From NCBI GenBank assembly GCA_001899805.1, contig MKWP01000004.1, positions 124,001 through 188,000 on the forward strand: DNA of 64,000 nucleotides. The letters are read 5' to 3'. A program made the position numbers and the translations under genes. Below are positions 55,901 to 63,784 of this stretch, in pieces. The DNA comes from Lysobacterales bacterium 66-474. Lineage in GTDB: Bacteria; Pseudomonadota; Gammaproteobacteria; Xanthomonadales; Rhodanobacteraceae. The notes beneath the pieces were generated by a model. It worked only from the letters and a program-made list of their open reading frames with translations. It had not been told where the DNA came from and made no database searches. How positions within the stretch are numbered: the first letter of the stretch is position 1; the number at the start of each line of letters is the position of its first letter.

Positions 55901-56776
55901 CGTCAACACCAGGTCGCCGTCCCGCAAGCCCGCCTGCCGCGCCAGCCCGACCAGCCGCTCGCGATCGGCATCCGACACCCGGCATACCACCGCCAACTGG
56001 TGTTTTCCCCGCAGTTCGGCCGGCAGTTTTGCGAACGCGCGGATCAGGCCTTCGATATTCTTGCGATGATCGATGCCGCCCGTGTACATCACGAACGGAC
56101 GCGTCAGCCCGTAGCGCGCGCCAAGCTGTGCTTCACGCCGCGCCTCCATCGCCTCGCGACGGAAAATGTTGTTCGCTGCCGTGGAAATGTTGACGACGCG
56201 CTCAGGCGACAAGTCCAGCAATTCGATCGCCTCGCGTCGTGACGCATCGGAAATTGCAAGCAGCAGCCGCGCTCGACGCAGTTCGTCAAGGCGTTCGTAA
56301 TAGAAATCTCTTGGCACCGGGTGGCGAAGATATACATCGCGGTGCACCAACGGGATGAGGTCGTACAGCGTGACCGCCACCGGTGCGGCCTCCGCCGAAT
56401 CCGGAACTGCCGCCACAGCATCGTCAGCCCATCCTTCGAACAGGCTGGCGACATGCACGAAGTCGGGATCGAGCGCAGCAATGAACGCCTGGCGGTGAGC
56501 CTCGGCGCGGCCGCGGTTGCTGCGACCTTCCGCGTGCTCGGCGGCGGTGGGCCACGGGGATCGCCACGTCACCACGCGATCGGGAGCGATCAATCCCTGC
56601 AAATCGTTGCGTATCGTATCCGCGGAGTCCGGCAACCTCTCGTTCAACATGACAAGGAATTCGTGTCCGGCTCCCCGCTTGAGCATGGCTGTCGCCAGCG
56701 CCCAGGAATAACGCCCTATTCCGCGCTGGCGGCTGCTGCCAGTCTGGCAGGCCTGCAGGTCAAGAACGATGCGCAC
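52991..56776 (-). CDS. Three-module glycosyltransferase (GT4 x3)
   Basis: A 1261-residue protein with three GT-B modules in a row: module 1 about 1-410 (MRIVLDLQACQTGSSRQRGI, EGFGLPALEAMACGAPVIA), module 2 about 420-795 (LAYVSPLPPERTGIADYGAE, then FASGRAVIANAHGSAAE) and module 3 about 858-1240 (LLVDVSQLSTTDAHSGIQRV, GEGFGLPLIEAARHRIPVLA). Fused transferases of this kind build repeating polysaccharide units, for example mannan or rhamnan O-antigens. Its ATG overlaps the upstream GT4 gene by 17 bp. Module 1 shares a nearly identical DNA tract with that gene. Confidence 0.88.
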   Translation of the reverse strand: MRIVLDLQACQTGSSRQRGIGRYSWALATAMLKRGAGHEFLVMLNERLPDSADTIRNDLQGLIAPDRVVTWRSPWPTAAEHAEGRSNRGRAEAHRQAFIAALDPDFVHVASLFEGWADDAVAAVPDSAEAAPVAVTLYDLIPLVHRDVYLRHPVPRDFYYERLDELRRARLLLAISDASRREAIELLDLSPERVVNISTAANNIFRREAMEARREAQLGARYGLTRPFVMYTGGIDHRKNIEGLIRAFAKLPAELRGKHQLAVVCRVSDADRERLVGLARQAGLRDGDLVLTGFVSDEDLVALYNLCKLFVFPSWHEGFGLPALEAMACGAPVIASNTSSLPEVVGRSDALFDPHDEEAMAGLMSRVLEDAGFRRSLSERGLERAKQFSWDESARRALEAMEAVHAAHGVPPVHDSSGRKPRLAYVSPLPPERTGIADYGAELLPELTRHYEIEVVSDQAEIGACVPLGCQWRSSEWFDRHAAHYDRVLYQVGNSSFHGHMFDLLSRHPGTAVLHDFYLGHISAHVAASGSDSGFWTRALYESHGYRALLAQCDGAAPGEVARKYPSNWNVLRDSDGVIVHSGFCKRLAASWYGEAATARMLHIPLLRSKRNPCSREEARRALGISDAGFVVASFGVVNPPKLCDRLVSAWGLSRLAKAHGGLLVFVGDSHDNAFTASLLGQARERGIEEQVRITGYVDAAIYDLYLAAADVVVQLRASSRGETSAAILDGFASGRAVIANAHGSAAELPADAVCMISDEFEDRELAAALESLSDDMARREALGRAGRAYLEQMHDPARIAARYRAAIENFHATSSHRRMHRVAQELIARTTGTVAQPGDIEHAAQALAEVVPQDVSQRQLLVDVSQLSTTDAHSGIQRVVRSIVLELLRFPPEGFRVEPVYAVYGEGGAGYRYARAFTSRFLGIGAAPKSDSRVDVSDGDVFLGLDLAPHIVPGCERALLRMRRQGVRIHFVLYDMLAALHPEWFPEDLVGWLDQWRRSVARVSNSVVAISRAVAGEFSHWLERARPARSEPLEIAWFHLGSDIESSKPTTGTRAETARALARWRKRRVFLMVGTVEARKGYAQALDAFEMLWSQGSQACLAIVGKPGWHTEALVGRLRGHPESGRRLFWFEALSDEALGSVYAASSVLLAASFGEGFGLPLIEAARHRIPVLARNLPVFHEVAGEAVVYFDAANATELVRAISDWEIRAQQGRLPDVPTPTPLTWRQSTHQLLDVIKLDGRSATPGPDVCEDRTSGFHA

Positions 56777-58073
56777 GGTTCAATTCCTCGCTTGCCCGGG
56801 CAGAGTCCGCCGGCCTTGGTGCATGCATCGACTCAAGCCTCCTTGCAGACCGTTCTTCATGCACCGCCTCCATCGCCTCCAGTGCGCGCCGCGCACTCTC
56901 GTCCCACGAAAACTGCTTCGCCCGCTCCAATCCACGCTCCGACAATGAACGCCGGAACCCCGCGTCCTCCAGCACCCGGCTCATCAACCCAGCCATCGCC
57001 TCCTCGTCATGCGGATCGAACAGCGCGTCGCTCCGCCCCACCACCTCCGGCAAACTCGACGTGTTCGACGCGATCACCGGCGCCCCGCAAGCCATCGCTT
57101 CCAGCGCCGGCAATCCGAATCCTTCATGCCACGACGGAAACACGAACAACTTGCACAGGTTGTACAACGCCACCAAATCCTCGTCGCTGACAAACCCCGT
57201 CAACACCAGGTCGCCGTCCCGCAAGCCCGCCTGCCGCGCCAGCCTGACCAGCCGCTCGCGATCGGCATCCGACGCCTTTCCGACCAGCACCAACTGGTGC
57301 GCGGTCCGGCATGCAACAGGCAAGCCGGCAAACGCGCGGACCAGGCCTTCCACGTTCTTGTGGCGATCAACCCCGCCCGTGTACATCACGAACGGACGCA
57401 CAATACCCGCGGCTGTGCGCACGGCATCCTGTGCCGGTCCGCAAACGGACAAACGTACGAATCCCGCATCCACGGAGGAAGAAACATTCACGATGCGGCT
57501 GGGCTGCAAATCGAGCTGATCGATGGCCTCTCGCCGCGTGTGCGCGGAGACCGCGAACAGCAGGCGTGCGCGTTTCAGCGAATCGAGCCTGCGCGCATAC
57601 CAGGCTTTGGCTTGCGGCGACGGAAGATAGATTTCCGGGTACAGCCACGGAATCAGGTCATGCAGCGTGATCGCGACCGGAGCAGCCGCTGCGTCCACGG
57701 GGACCGACGCAATGGCGTCATCGCCAAACCCTTCGAACAGGCTGCCCATGTGCAACCAGTCGGGTTGCAGCGAATCGACGAACGCCTCGCGAAGCACTTC
57801 CCCGCTGCAAGAACGCCACGCATTCGCGGGGTCGGCGGCAGCGGTTGGTCCCGGCACTTCCCATTCGTGGATGCGGGACGGCGGGACCAGATCCCGCAGT
57901 TCCCGGCGCAGGTCCGGGAGCGAGTCGGGAAACGCGCCATTGAGCATGACCCGGAATTCATGCCGGCTGCCGCGCTTCAACATCGCGCGCGTAAATGCCC
58001 AGGTTGAACGTCCGATCCCGCGGAAGCGGCTGCCACTGGTCTGGCACGCTTGCAAATCAAGAACGATGCGCAT
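56760..58073 (-). CDS. GT4 family glycosyltransferase
   Basis: A 437-residue GT-B enzyme, close paralogue of module 1 of the following 1261-residue protein (MRIVLDLQACQTSGSRFRGI). Donor site: HEGFGLPALEAMACGAPVIA. It starts 17 bp inside the preceding FkbM gene and ends 17 bp inside the next, so the three genes are tightly coupled. DNA at 56863-57273 is about 99% identical to 55566-55976 downstream, whereas flanking parts are much more diverged. ManC in the same locus suggests a GDP-sugar donor, which is inference. Confidence 0.9.
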   Translation of the reverse strand: MRIVLDLQACQTSGSRFRGIGRSTWAFTRAMLKRGSRHEFRVMLNGAFPDSLPDLRRELRDLVPPSRIHEWEVPGPTAAADPANAWRSCSGEVLREAFVDSLQPDWLHMGSLFEGFGDDAIASVPVDAAAAPVAITLHDLIPWLYPEIYLPSPQAKAWYARRLDSLKRARLLFAVSAHTRREAIDQLDLQPSRIVNVSSSVDAGFVRLSVCGPAQDAVRTAAGIVRPFVMYTGGVDRHKNVEGLVRAFAGLPVACRTAHQLVLVGKASDADRERLVRLARQAGLRDGDLVLTGFVSDEDLVALYNLCKLFVFPSWHEGFGLPALEAMACGAPVIASNTSSLPEVVGRSDALFDPHDEEAMAGLMSRVLEDAGFRRSLSERGLERAKQFSWDESARRALEAMEAVHEERSARRLESMHAPRPADSARASEELNRAHRS

Positions 58074-59688
58074 CCTTGTCCCCTTCGGATCCACCCAATC
58101 GTATCTCTTCGAGCAACTGTTTCGCCTTGCGCCCGCGTTCCGAAAGCGCATCCAGAGAGTCTGTCATCCCGGGCGATCCTTCCCGCTTTTCCTGATCGCC
58201 CGAAGTATGGCCTGCGTCGGCTCGCAAGTCACCGTGGTTGCGCGGGGACACCTGCGTTTCGGCCGACGGCGCTCCAAACAGGAACAGACGTGCAGTTTCG
58301 GTGAAACGCGAGTGCTTGCCGAGCGATCCCGTCACGGCGGAACGGGCGAGGCGTGACTTGGCCGCGCCGCGCAAGACTGGCTTGGCAAGACGCGCCAATG
58401 GCCTGAACACGATGAAAGCCGCGCGCAGGATAACCCGTTTCAGCCGCCGGGTAGCATTCCCGGCCGTCCTGAGCGGAGCCGTGATGCGCCACGAACGGCT
58501 CGCGTGCATGCTGCCGACTTCGGCCTCCCATTGCCGGCACAGATCATTTGCTCCGGCGAGTTTCAGCTCGGCGCGCGCACGTTCCTCCTCCCGGGCGCGC
58601 CGCGTGTCTTGCAAAGCCTGATCGGATGCCCAAAGCATGCCTTGCAGCTGCTCGCCGGATGCCCTAAGCGTGGCCAGCTCGGCTTCTCGCCGGCCGGCTT
58701 GCGTTCGCAGGAGGAGATGTTGCGCCTTGATACCCTCGATCTGCGCATCCTGCTCGGCGATAGCGGTGCGCAAAAGGTCGCGCTCACTTTCCACGTTCGT
58801 GATGTGTGCATCGCGCGTGGCCAGGACCATCCGCAACTCGTCGCGCTCACCTTCCACATTCGTGATGTGCGCATCGCGCGTGGCCAGGACCATCCGCAAT
58901 TCGTCGCGCTCGCTCTGAAGCCGCCCTGCGCGCTCCGCTGAACGCGATTGCTCGAGTTCGGCAGTCAAACGGGCTATGTGCTTCTCACGACGTACGTCGA
59001 TCTCGCGCACGGCCCCATCCAGCGCATTGGGCGGGGTTTCAAACGACCGCTGCAATTCCACGTGTTCGCGGGCGATGTAAAACCTGTTCAGGCCATCAGA
59101 GTAGACGTGCACGTATTCCTTGCCGGTCAGAATGGGTTCCCATTCCTGCCACGTCGGTTCGGTACTGTTGGGTTCGGTGGCTTCGACGAGTACCACCCAC
59201 GGCCTGATTTTCGTGAACGACATCCCCCTCAAGGCCTGCAGTTCCGCACCCTCGCAATCCATCTTGAGAAAATGGACGAGGTCTATCTGATGCTCCGAGC
59301 AAATCCCGTCGAGTGTCACGCAAGCGACGGTGTGGTCCGTGACCAGCAACCCCTGTTCGCGATGACGGCGCGCGAATTCGGCGTTGCAGGTCGACAGGCC
59401 CGTTCCCTCCACTTCGAACAACCGGAGACTACCCGCGCTATCTGAGGCCGCAACCTGCAAATTGATGTCATGCGGACGATCCGCGACCAGACGCTTGTAC
59501 CAGTGTGCAACGGGCTCGATGTTGATACCCCGCCATCCGCGCTCGTAGAAAGCCTTGGTCACCGAATCCACGACAGGATCCTGGGCGCCCACGTCGATGT
59601 AAAAGCCCCTCTGGATATCCTTGAATGCACGGTGAAGCATGATGTCTTCACCGTTTTGGGCGTAGCTGATGAAGTTTTCCGTGTTCAT
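58057..59688 (-). CDS. FkbM methyltransferase fused to a coiled coil
   Basis: A 543-residue protein. Residues about 1-215 are a FkbM-type SAM methyltransferase (YAQNGEDIMLHRAF, GFYIDVGAQDPVVDSVTK, FLKMDCEGAELQALRGM). Residues about 235-395 are charged heptad-rich coiled coil, including 21-residue tandem units at 260-280, 281-301 and, weaker, 302-322. Residues about 400-455 form a basic, amphipathic stretch, and the tail is polar. First gene of the operon with two GT4 genes. By analogy with WbdD it may cap the polysaccharide and set its length. Confidence 0.82.
   Translation of the reverse strand: MNTENFISYAQNGEDIMLHRAFKDIQRGFYIDVGAQDPVVDSVTKAFYERGWRGINIEPVAHWYKRLVADRPHDINLQVAASDSAGSLRLFEVEGTGLSTCNAEFARRHREQGLLVTDHTVACVTLDGICSEHQIDLVHFLKMDCEGAELQALRGMSFTKIRPWVVLVEATEPNSTEPTWQEWEPILTGKEYVHVYSDGLNRFYIAREHVELQRSFETPPNALDGAVREIDVRREKHIARLTAELEQSRSAERAGRLQSERDELRMVLATRDAHITNVEGERDELRMVLATRDAHITNVESERDLLRTAIAEQDAQIEGIKAQHLLLRTQAGRREAELATLRASGEQLQGMLWASDQALQDTRRAREEERARAELKLAGANDLCRQWEAEVGSMHASRSWRITAPLRTAGNATRRLKRVILRAAFIVFRPLARLAKPVLRGAAKSRLARSAVTGSLGKHSRFTETARLFLFGAPSAETQVSPRNHGDLRADAGHTSGDQEKREGSPGMTDSLDALSERGRKAKQLLEEIRLGGSEGDKDAHRS
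58723..58911 (-). repeat. 63-bp tandem repeats encoding three heptads each
   Basis: Two units (58849-58911 and 58786-58848) are nearly identical: ERDELRMVLA...AHITNVE plus Gly or Ser. A third, diverged unit (58723-58785) starts ERDLLRTAIA. Each is 21 residues, exactly three heptads, so copy-number change would lengthen or shorten the coiled coil without breaking its register. Confidence 0.85.
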
Positions 59689-60040
59689 GGTTGTAGGTTT
59701 CGAGCGGAAGCCGGTCGGCATGGCCCAAGCAGTTCCCGTACCGGCCGGTGCAATTTGGGAGATGTGGCCGAATACGGACCCCGCGAAATGGCCACGATGC
59801 AGCAGGTCACACGCGCGCACGCGACGTGAAGGGTTCGATCATGGATGGCTGCGCGAGAGCTTGCTGGAACAACATGAACCTCGTTTCACCATGCAGACTA
59901 CGCGGGCCATTATCCACGATAAGTGGCGGCCCCATGCAGCCTGATTTGCCCGCTCCAAAGGAACATCCGGACGCCGGTAGCCGACTCGCCAACGCGACGA
60001 GCATGCTAGATTATCGCGCCTCCGATCCTGGAAAAATTCG
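59689..60040. other. 352-bp divergent promoter region between the FkbM gene and manC
   Basis: No supportable gene. It holds TTATCCACGATAA (59910-59922), a perfect 5-bp inverted repeat that could supply -10-like GATAAT for the minus strand. A similar TTATTCACGATAA precedes trpS at about 9843. TTATCG near 60011 could be part of the manC promoter. I see no JUMPstart/ops sequence. Confidence 0.5.
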
Positions 60041-61453
60041 ATGCTCTCCCCGGTAATCCTCAGCGGCGGCAGCGGAACGCGCCTGTGGCCGCTTTCGCGC
60101 AAGAACCTGCCCAAGCAATTCCTGGCCTTGAGCGGCGACTCCACGCTGTTCCAGCAGACCGTTGCACGCACCCGCGAGCTTGAGGAGGTCGCTGCACCGA
60201 TCATCGTGTGCAGCGAGGAACATCGATTCCTGGTCGCCGAACAACTGCGGGGACTCAAAGTGGAAGGCGCTTCGATCCTGCTGGAACCCATGCCGCGCAA
60301 CACGGCGCCGGCCATCGCGCTGGCGGCCTTGCGGGCATTGGCAATGGACAAGGATCCAACGCTGCTGGTGCTGCCCGCCGACCACTTGATCGGAGACACG
60401 GCCAGCTTTGCCGATGCCGTCGGCAAGGCCTTGCCCTTGGCGGAACAAGGCTGGCTGGTCACGTTCGGCATCCGTCCGGAAGCGCCGGAAACCGGCTTCG
60501 GTTACATCAAACGCGCGGAAGCGACGGGCGCGGGGGCGTTCCGGGTGGAGCGCTTCGTCGAGAAGCCCGATGCGGATACGGCAAAACAGTACGTCGAAGC
60601 AGGCGACTACGAATGGAATTCGGGCATGTTCTTGTTCAAGGCACAACGTTACCTGGATGAACTGCAACAACACGCGCCCGCAATATACGCGGCCAGCAAA
60701 AAGGCATTCGAAGCGGCCAAGGCCGACCTCGATTTCGTGCGGATCGACAAGCAAGCCTTTGAGGCCTCGCCCGACAATTCGATCGACTACGCGGTGATGG
60801 AAAAGACCACGCGCGCGGCGGTGGTGCCGGTGAGCTGCGGGTGGAGCGACATCGGTTCATGGGATGCGCTGTGGGCGGCATCCACACGGGACGGCGACGG
60901 CAATCGGCTGGAAGGCGATGTGATCGCCATCGACAGCCGCAACTGTTTCGTGCGCGGCACCGATCGGAGGCTGGTGGCCGCTCTGGGCCTCGAAGATATC
61001 GTGATCGTGGATACCCCGGATGCCGTGCTGGTCGCGCCGCGTGTGCGCGTGCAGGAAGTCAAGAGGCTCGTCGACCGGATCAAATCGGACGGGCGTCAGG
61101 AGCACCTGTTCCATCGCAAGGTTTATCGCCCATGGGGGAGCTACGACTCCATCGACATGGGCGATCGCTTCCAGGTCAAGCGCATCACGGTGAAACCCGG
61201 CGCCGCACTGAGCCTGCAAAAGCACCATCACCGCGCCGAACACTGGGTCATCGTATCCGGCACCGCTGAAGTCACTCGCAACGAGGAAGTGTTCATGGTG
61301 GCGGAAAACGAAAGCACGTTTCTTCCATTGGGCGCCGTGCATCGCTTGCGCAACCCCGGCAAAGTACCGCTGGAGTTGATTGAGGTGCAGTCCGGTAGCT
61401 ATCTGGGCGAAGATGATATCGTGCGGCTGGAAGATGTGTATGGAAGGACCTAG
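60041..61453 (+). CDS. manC: Mannose-1-phosphate guanylyltransferase / mannose-6-phosphate isomerase
   Basis: A 470-residue bifunctional enzyme (AlgA/XanB type). The N-terminal nucleotidyltransferase has LSGGSGTRLWPLSRKNLPKQ (about 7-26), and FVEKPD is the mannose-1-phosphate site. The C-terminal cupin isomerase has QKHHHRAEHWVIVSGTAEV (about 394-412) and GAVHRLRNPG. It makes GDP-mannose, the precursor for mannose, rhamnose or fucose in the polysaccharide. It is transcribed away from the FkbM operon and converges on wzt. Confidence 0.95.
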   Translation: MLSPVILSGGSGTRLWPLSRKNLPKQFLALSGDSTLFQQTVARTRELEEVAAPIIVCSEEHRFLVAEQLRGLKVEGASILLEPMPRNTAPAIALAALRALAMDKDPTLLVLPADHLIGDTASFADAVGKALPLAEQGWLVTFGIRPEAPETGFGYIKRAEATGAGAFRVERFVEKPDADTAKQYVEAGDYEWNSGMFLFKAQRYLDELQQHAPAIYAASKKAFEAAKADLDFVRIDKQAFEASPDNSIDYAVMEKTTRAAVVPVSCGWSDIGSWDALWAASTRDGDGNRLEGDVIAIDSRNCFVRGTDRRLVAALGLEDIVIVDTPDAVLVAPRVRVQEVKRLVDRIKSDGRQEHLFHRKVYRPWGSYDSIDMGDRFQVKRITVKPGAALSLQKHHHRAEHWVIVSGTAEVTRNEEVFMVAENESTFLPLGAVHRLRNPGKVPLELIEVQSGSYLGEDDIVRLEDVYGRT

Positions 61454-61546
61454 CGGCACCTCTGCAGCAATCAGCCCGCGTACATCCAGCGCAAAGTCTC
61501 ATGCGGCGCGATTTGTCCGATCGCGCGCCCCGGCGTCCTCGCAAAG

Positions 61547-61580
61547 CATCCGTCTGGGCAGAAACCTGCGCAGACGGATG
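61547..61580. terminator. Hairpin between convergent manC and wzt
   Basis: CATCCGTCTG (61547-61556) pairs perfectly with CAGACGGATG (61571-61580), with an inner CAG/CTG pair. It lies in the 142-bp gap between the convergent genes and has no T-run on either side. It is a plausible shared transcript end. Confidence 0.55.
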
Positions 61581-61595
61581 AGAAGCGGCGCGACG

Positions 61596-62819
61596 TCATG
61601 ACACCAGCACCTCGATCACGGGAGGGACCCACGCGCTGCCGACGAAATGGTCGCGGTCTTGGTTGGCAACGGTGAATACCAAGGCGAGATCGCGCCACTC
61701 GTAATTGTTGACCAGATGGGTATCGGTGCTGCACAAGGCCGTGGATACCGAATAGCTGCCCGGGCCGAAGTTCATGGGAAAAGCCACCCGGTATTCCACC
61801 ACCGCACCCTTTCGCACACCTTCCAGTGATTGCCCGGTGTGGTGCGTATTGGTTCCGAACACCGGCTGACCCAGTCGATCCTTGATCATGTAGCCGAACA
61901 CCAGTCGCGGAATGTCGTCTTGGACGGCAATCCGCGCGCGCATTTCAGCCGCTTCTCCGACGTTGACGAATTCCACCGGCTCGCCTGCCGCGTTGAACAG
62001 TCCGATCGATTCGACCACGGCCTCGCGGGTACCCGAAATGGTCTGCGTTCCACCGCCGAGCTGCCGCACCTCGACGGTTGCGTTCTCCCGCTCGGCGATC
62101 AGCGCGTTGTAGTAATCCATCACCTGGCTTGGCTCGCCATCCAGCAGCAGCCGCCCGTGATCGAGCAGGATCGCGCGATCACACAGGGACTGGACGGCGC
62201 CCGGATCGTGCGAAACGAACAGCAGCGTGGTACCCTCCTCGCGGAATCGCCGTATGCGCGCCATGCTCTTGTGCGAGAAATACGCGTCGCCCACCGACAA
62301 CGCCTCATCGACGATGAGGATCTCCGGACGCACCGCAGTCACCACGCTGAACGCGACTCGCATCTGCATGCCGCTGGAATAGGTGCGCAACGGCTGGTCG
62401 AAATACTCGCCGATCTCGGCGAATGCCTCCGCCTCCGGAATGATCGCATCGATCTGGTCGGGGCTCATCCCCATTAAGCCCGCGGTGTAGCGGGCGTTCT
62501 CACGGCCGGTCAAGTCGGCATTGAAGCCCATGCCGAGTTCGAGGATCGCGGCGATGCGCCCGCTGACGGCGATCGAGCCTTCGGTGGGACGCAGCGTGCC
62601 AGTCACGAGCTTCAGGAGCGTACTCTTGCCGGCGCCGTTCTGCCCCACGATGCCCACGCTCTCGCCGGCGTTCACCTGGAACCCGATGTTGCGCAGCACC
62701 CACACTTCGCTCGTGGCCTTCGATGCAATGCCGAACCACGTCAGCACCCGACGCCATTCCGCCCGGTATTCGCGGAAGGCCTTGCCAAGTCCTTCCACCT
62801 GCAGCACCGGGGCGCTCAC
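61596..62819 (-). CDS. wzt: Polysaccharide ABC exporter, ATP-binding subunit with C-terminal substrate domain
   Basis: A 407-residue protein. The ATPase part has Walker A GIVGQNGAGKST (about 57-68), signature TYSSGMQMRVAFS and Walker B ILIVDEALSVGDAYF. Residues about 255-407 form an extra domain like the Wzt C-terminal domain, which binds the modified non-reducing end of some O-antigens (E. coli O8/O9a). The GTG start at 62819 overlaps the wzm stop (GTGA). The presence of this domain fits export of a terminally modified glycan. Confidence 0.92.
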   Translation of the reverse strand: MSAPVLQVEGLGKAFREYRAEWRRVLTWFGIASKATSEVWVLRNIGFQVNAGESVGIVGQNGAGKSTLLKLVTGTLRPTEGSIAVSGRIAAILELGMGFNADLTGRENARYTAGLMGMSPDQIDAIIPEAEAFAEIGEYFDQPLRTYSSGMQMRVAFSVVTAVRPEILIVDEALSVGDAYFSHKSMARIRRFREEGTTLLFVSHDPGAVQSLCDRAILLDHGRLLLDGEPSQVMDYYNALIAERENATVEVRQLGGGTQTISGTREAVVESIGLFNAAGEPVEFVNVGEAAEMRARIAVQDDIPRLVFGYMIKDRLGQPVFGTNTHHTGQSLEGVRKGAVVEYRVAFPMNFGPGSYSVSTALCSTDTHLVNNYEWRDLALVFTVANQDRDHFVGSAWVPPVIEVLVS

Positions 62820-63610
62820 AGCACGTCCACCATGTCGGGCGAGGCGCGCCGGAACAGAAGCATTCCGACCGTCAACAACACCAGCGACAACACCACGATC
62901 GCGCCCAGCGTCTTCAAGTGCGGCAGGTGTCCCCACAGCAGTACCTGCTGGTACGACGAGCAGATCGCGTACATCGGGTTTAGCCTCAACACCGGCGCGA
63001 AATGGCCGGGCAGGATGCTGATGGCATAGACGATCGGTGTCAGCCAGAACCACAACTGCATGACCACGTTCGTTACCTGCGCCACGTCGCGCACGAACAC
63101 GTTCAGCACACCGAGGATCAGGCCCAGAGCCAACCCGAACAACAGCGTGATGGCTATCAAAACCGGCAACCACAACCACATCCAAGTCGGATAATTGCCG
63201 ACGAGCATGAAAATGAAGAGGGTCGCCGCCAGCAAGAACAGGTTGTTCAGCAGGCACGATCCCGAGACGATCAGCGGCAGGCAGATGCGCGGGAACACCA
63301 TCTTCTTCAGCAGGCTGGCGTTGTCCACGAAGATCGTGAGGCAGCGCGTGATCAGTTCGGCAAACAGCGTCCAGCCCAACAGACCGCCCAGCAGATAGAC
63401 CACATAGGCATATTTGTTGTTGGTATCAGGCAGGCGGCTGCCCAGGATCTGCCCCAGCACCAACGCGTAGATGGCACCCTGCGTCAAGGGTTGCAGGATG
63501 GCCCAAGTCGCACCCAGTTTGCTGCGCGCGAAGCGGGTGCGCAGGTCGTTCCTGATCGAGGTCAGGATGAAGTGGCGGTAATGCCAGACGGCGATCAGCA
63601 TCAACTTCAT
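62816..63610 (-). CDS. wzm: Polysaccharide ABC exporter, membrane subunit
   Basis: A 264-residue permease of the ABC-2 type with six hydrophobic segments and the family N-terminus ILTSIRNDLRTRFARSKLGA, followed by WAILQPLTQGAIYALVLG. It forms the channel with Wzt for lipid-linked O-antigen or exopolysaccharide across the inner membrane. The start at 63610 (MKLMLIAVWHYR) is preferred to upstream in-frame codons. ATTATC at 63683-63688 (GATAAT on the minus strand) could be the -10; the 174 bp upstream hold no gene. Confidence 0.93.
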   Translation of the reverse strand: MKLMLIAVWHYRHFILTSIRNDLRTRFARSKLGATWAILQPLTQGAIYALVLGQILGSRLPDTNNKYAYVVYLLGGLLGWTLFAELITRCLTIFVDNASLLKKMVFPRICLPLIVSGSCLLNNLFLLAATLFIFMLVGNYPTWMWLWLPVLIAITLLFGLALGLILGVLNVFVRDVAQVTNVVMQLWFWLTPIVYAISILPGHFAPVLRLNPMYAICSSYQQVLLWGHLPHLKTLGAIVVLSLVLLTVGMLLFRRASPDMVDVL

Positions 63611-63784
63611 CGATTCACGGCTCCTGCCGTGCCACGGGAAAAGCGAAGCCGAACGGCCTACCCCGTCTTGTCGAAACCGCGCATTATCGTGGAGCCTACA
63701 TGAACACGGCAAGCATCTGCCGCTCGCATCAGGCTGGAGAGTGCGTGCGGAGCATGGTTGCCGATGCCCAGGAATCCCGCGATC

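Noticed and set aside
58723-58911. CRISPR-like array
   Set aside because: The repeats are contiguous 63-bp coding units with no spacers.
59689-60040. JUMPstart/ops element before the polysaccharide operon
   Set aside because: Only a partial GCCGGTAGCC is present near 59977; the GGCGGTAG core is not matched.
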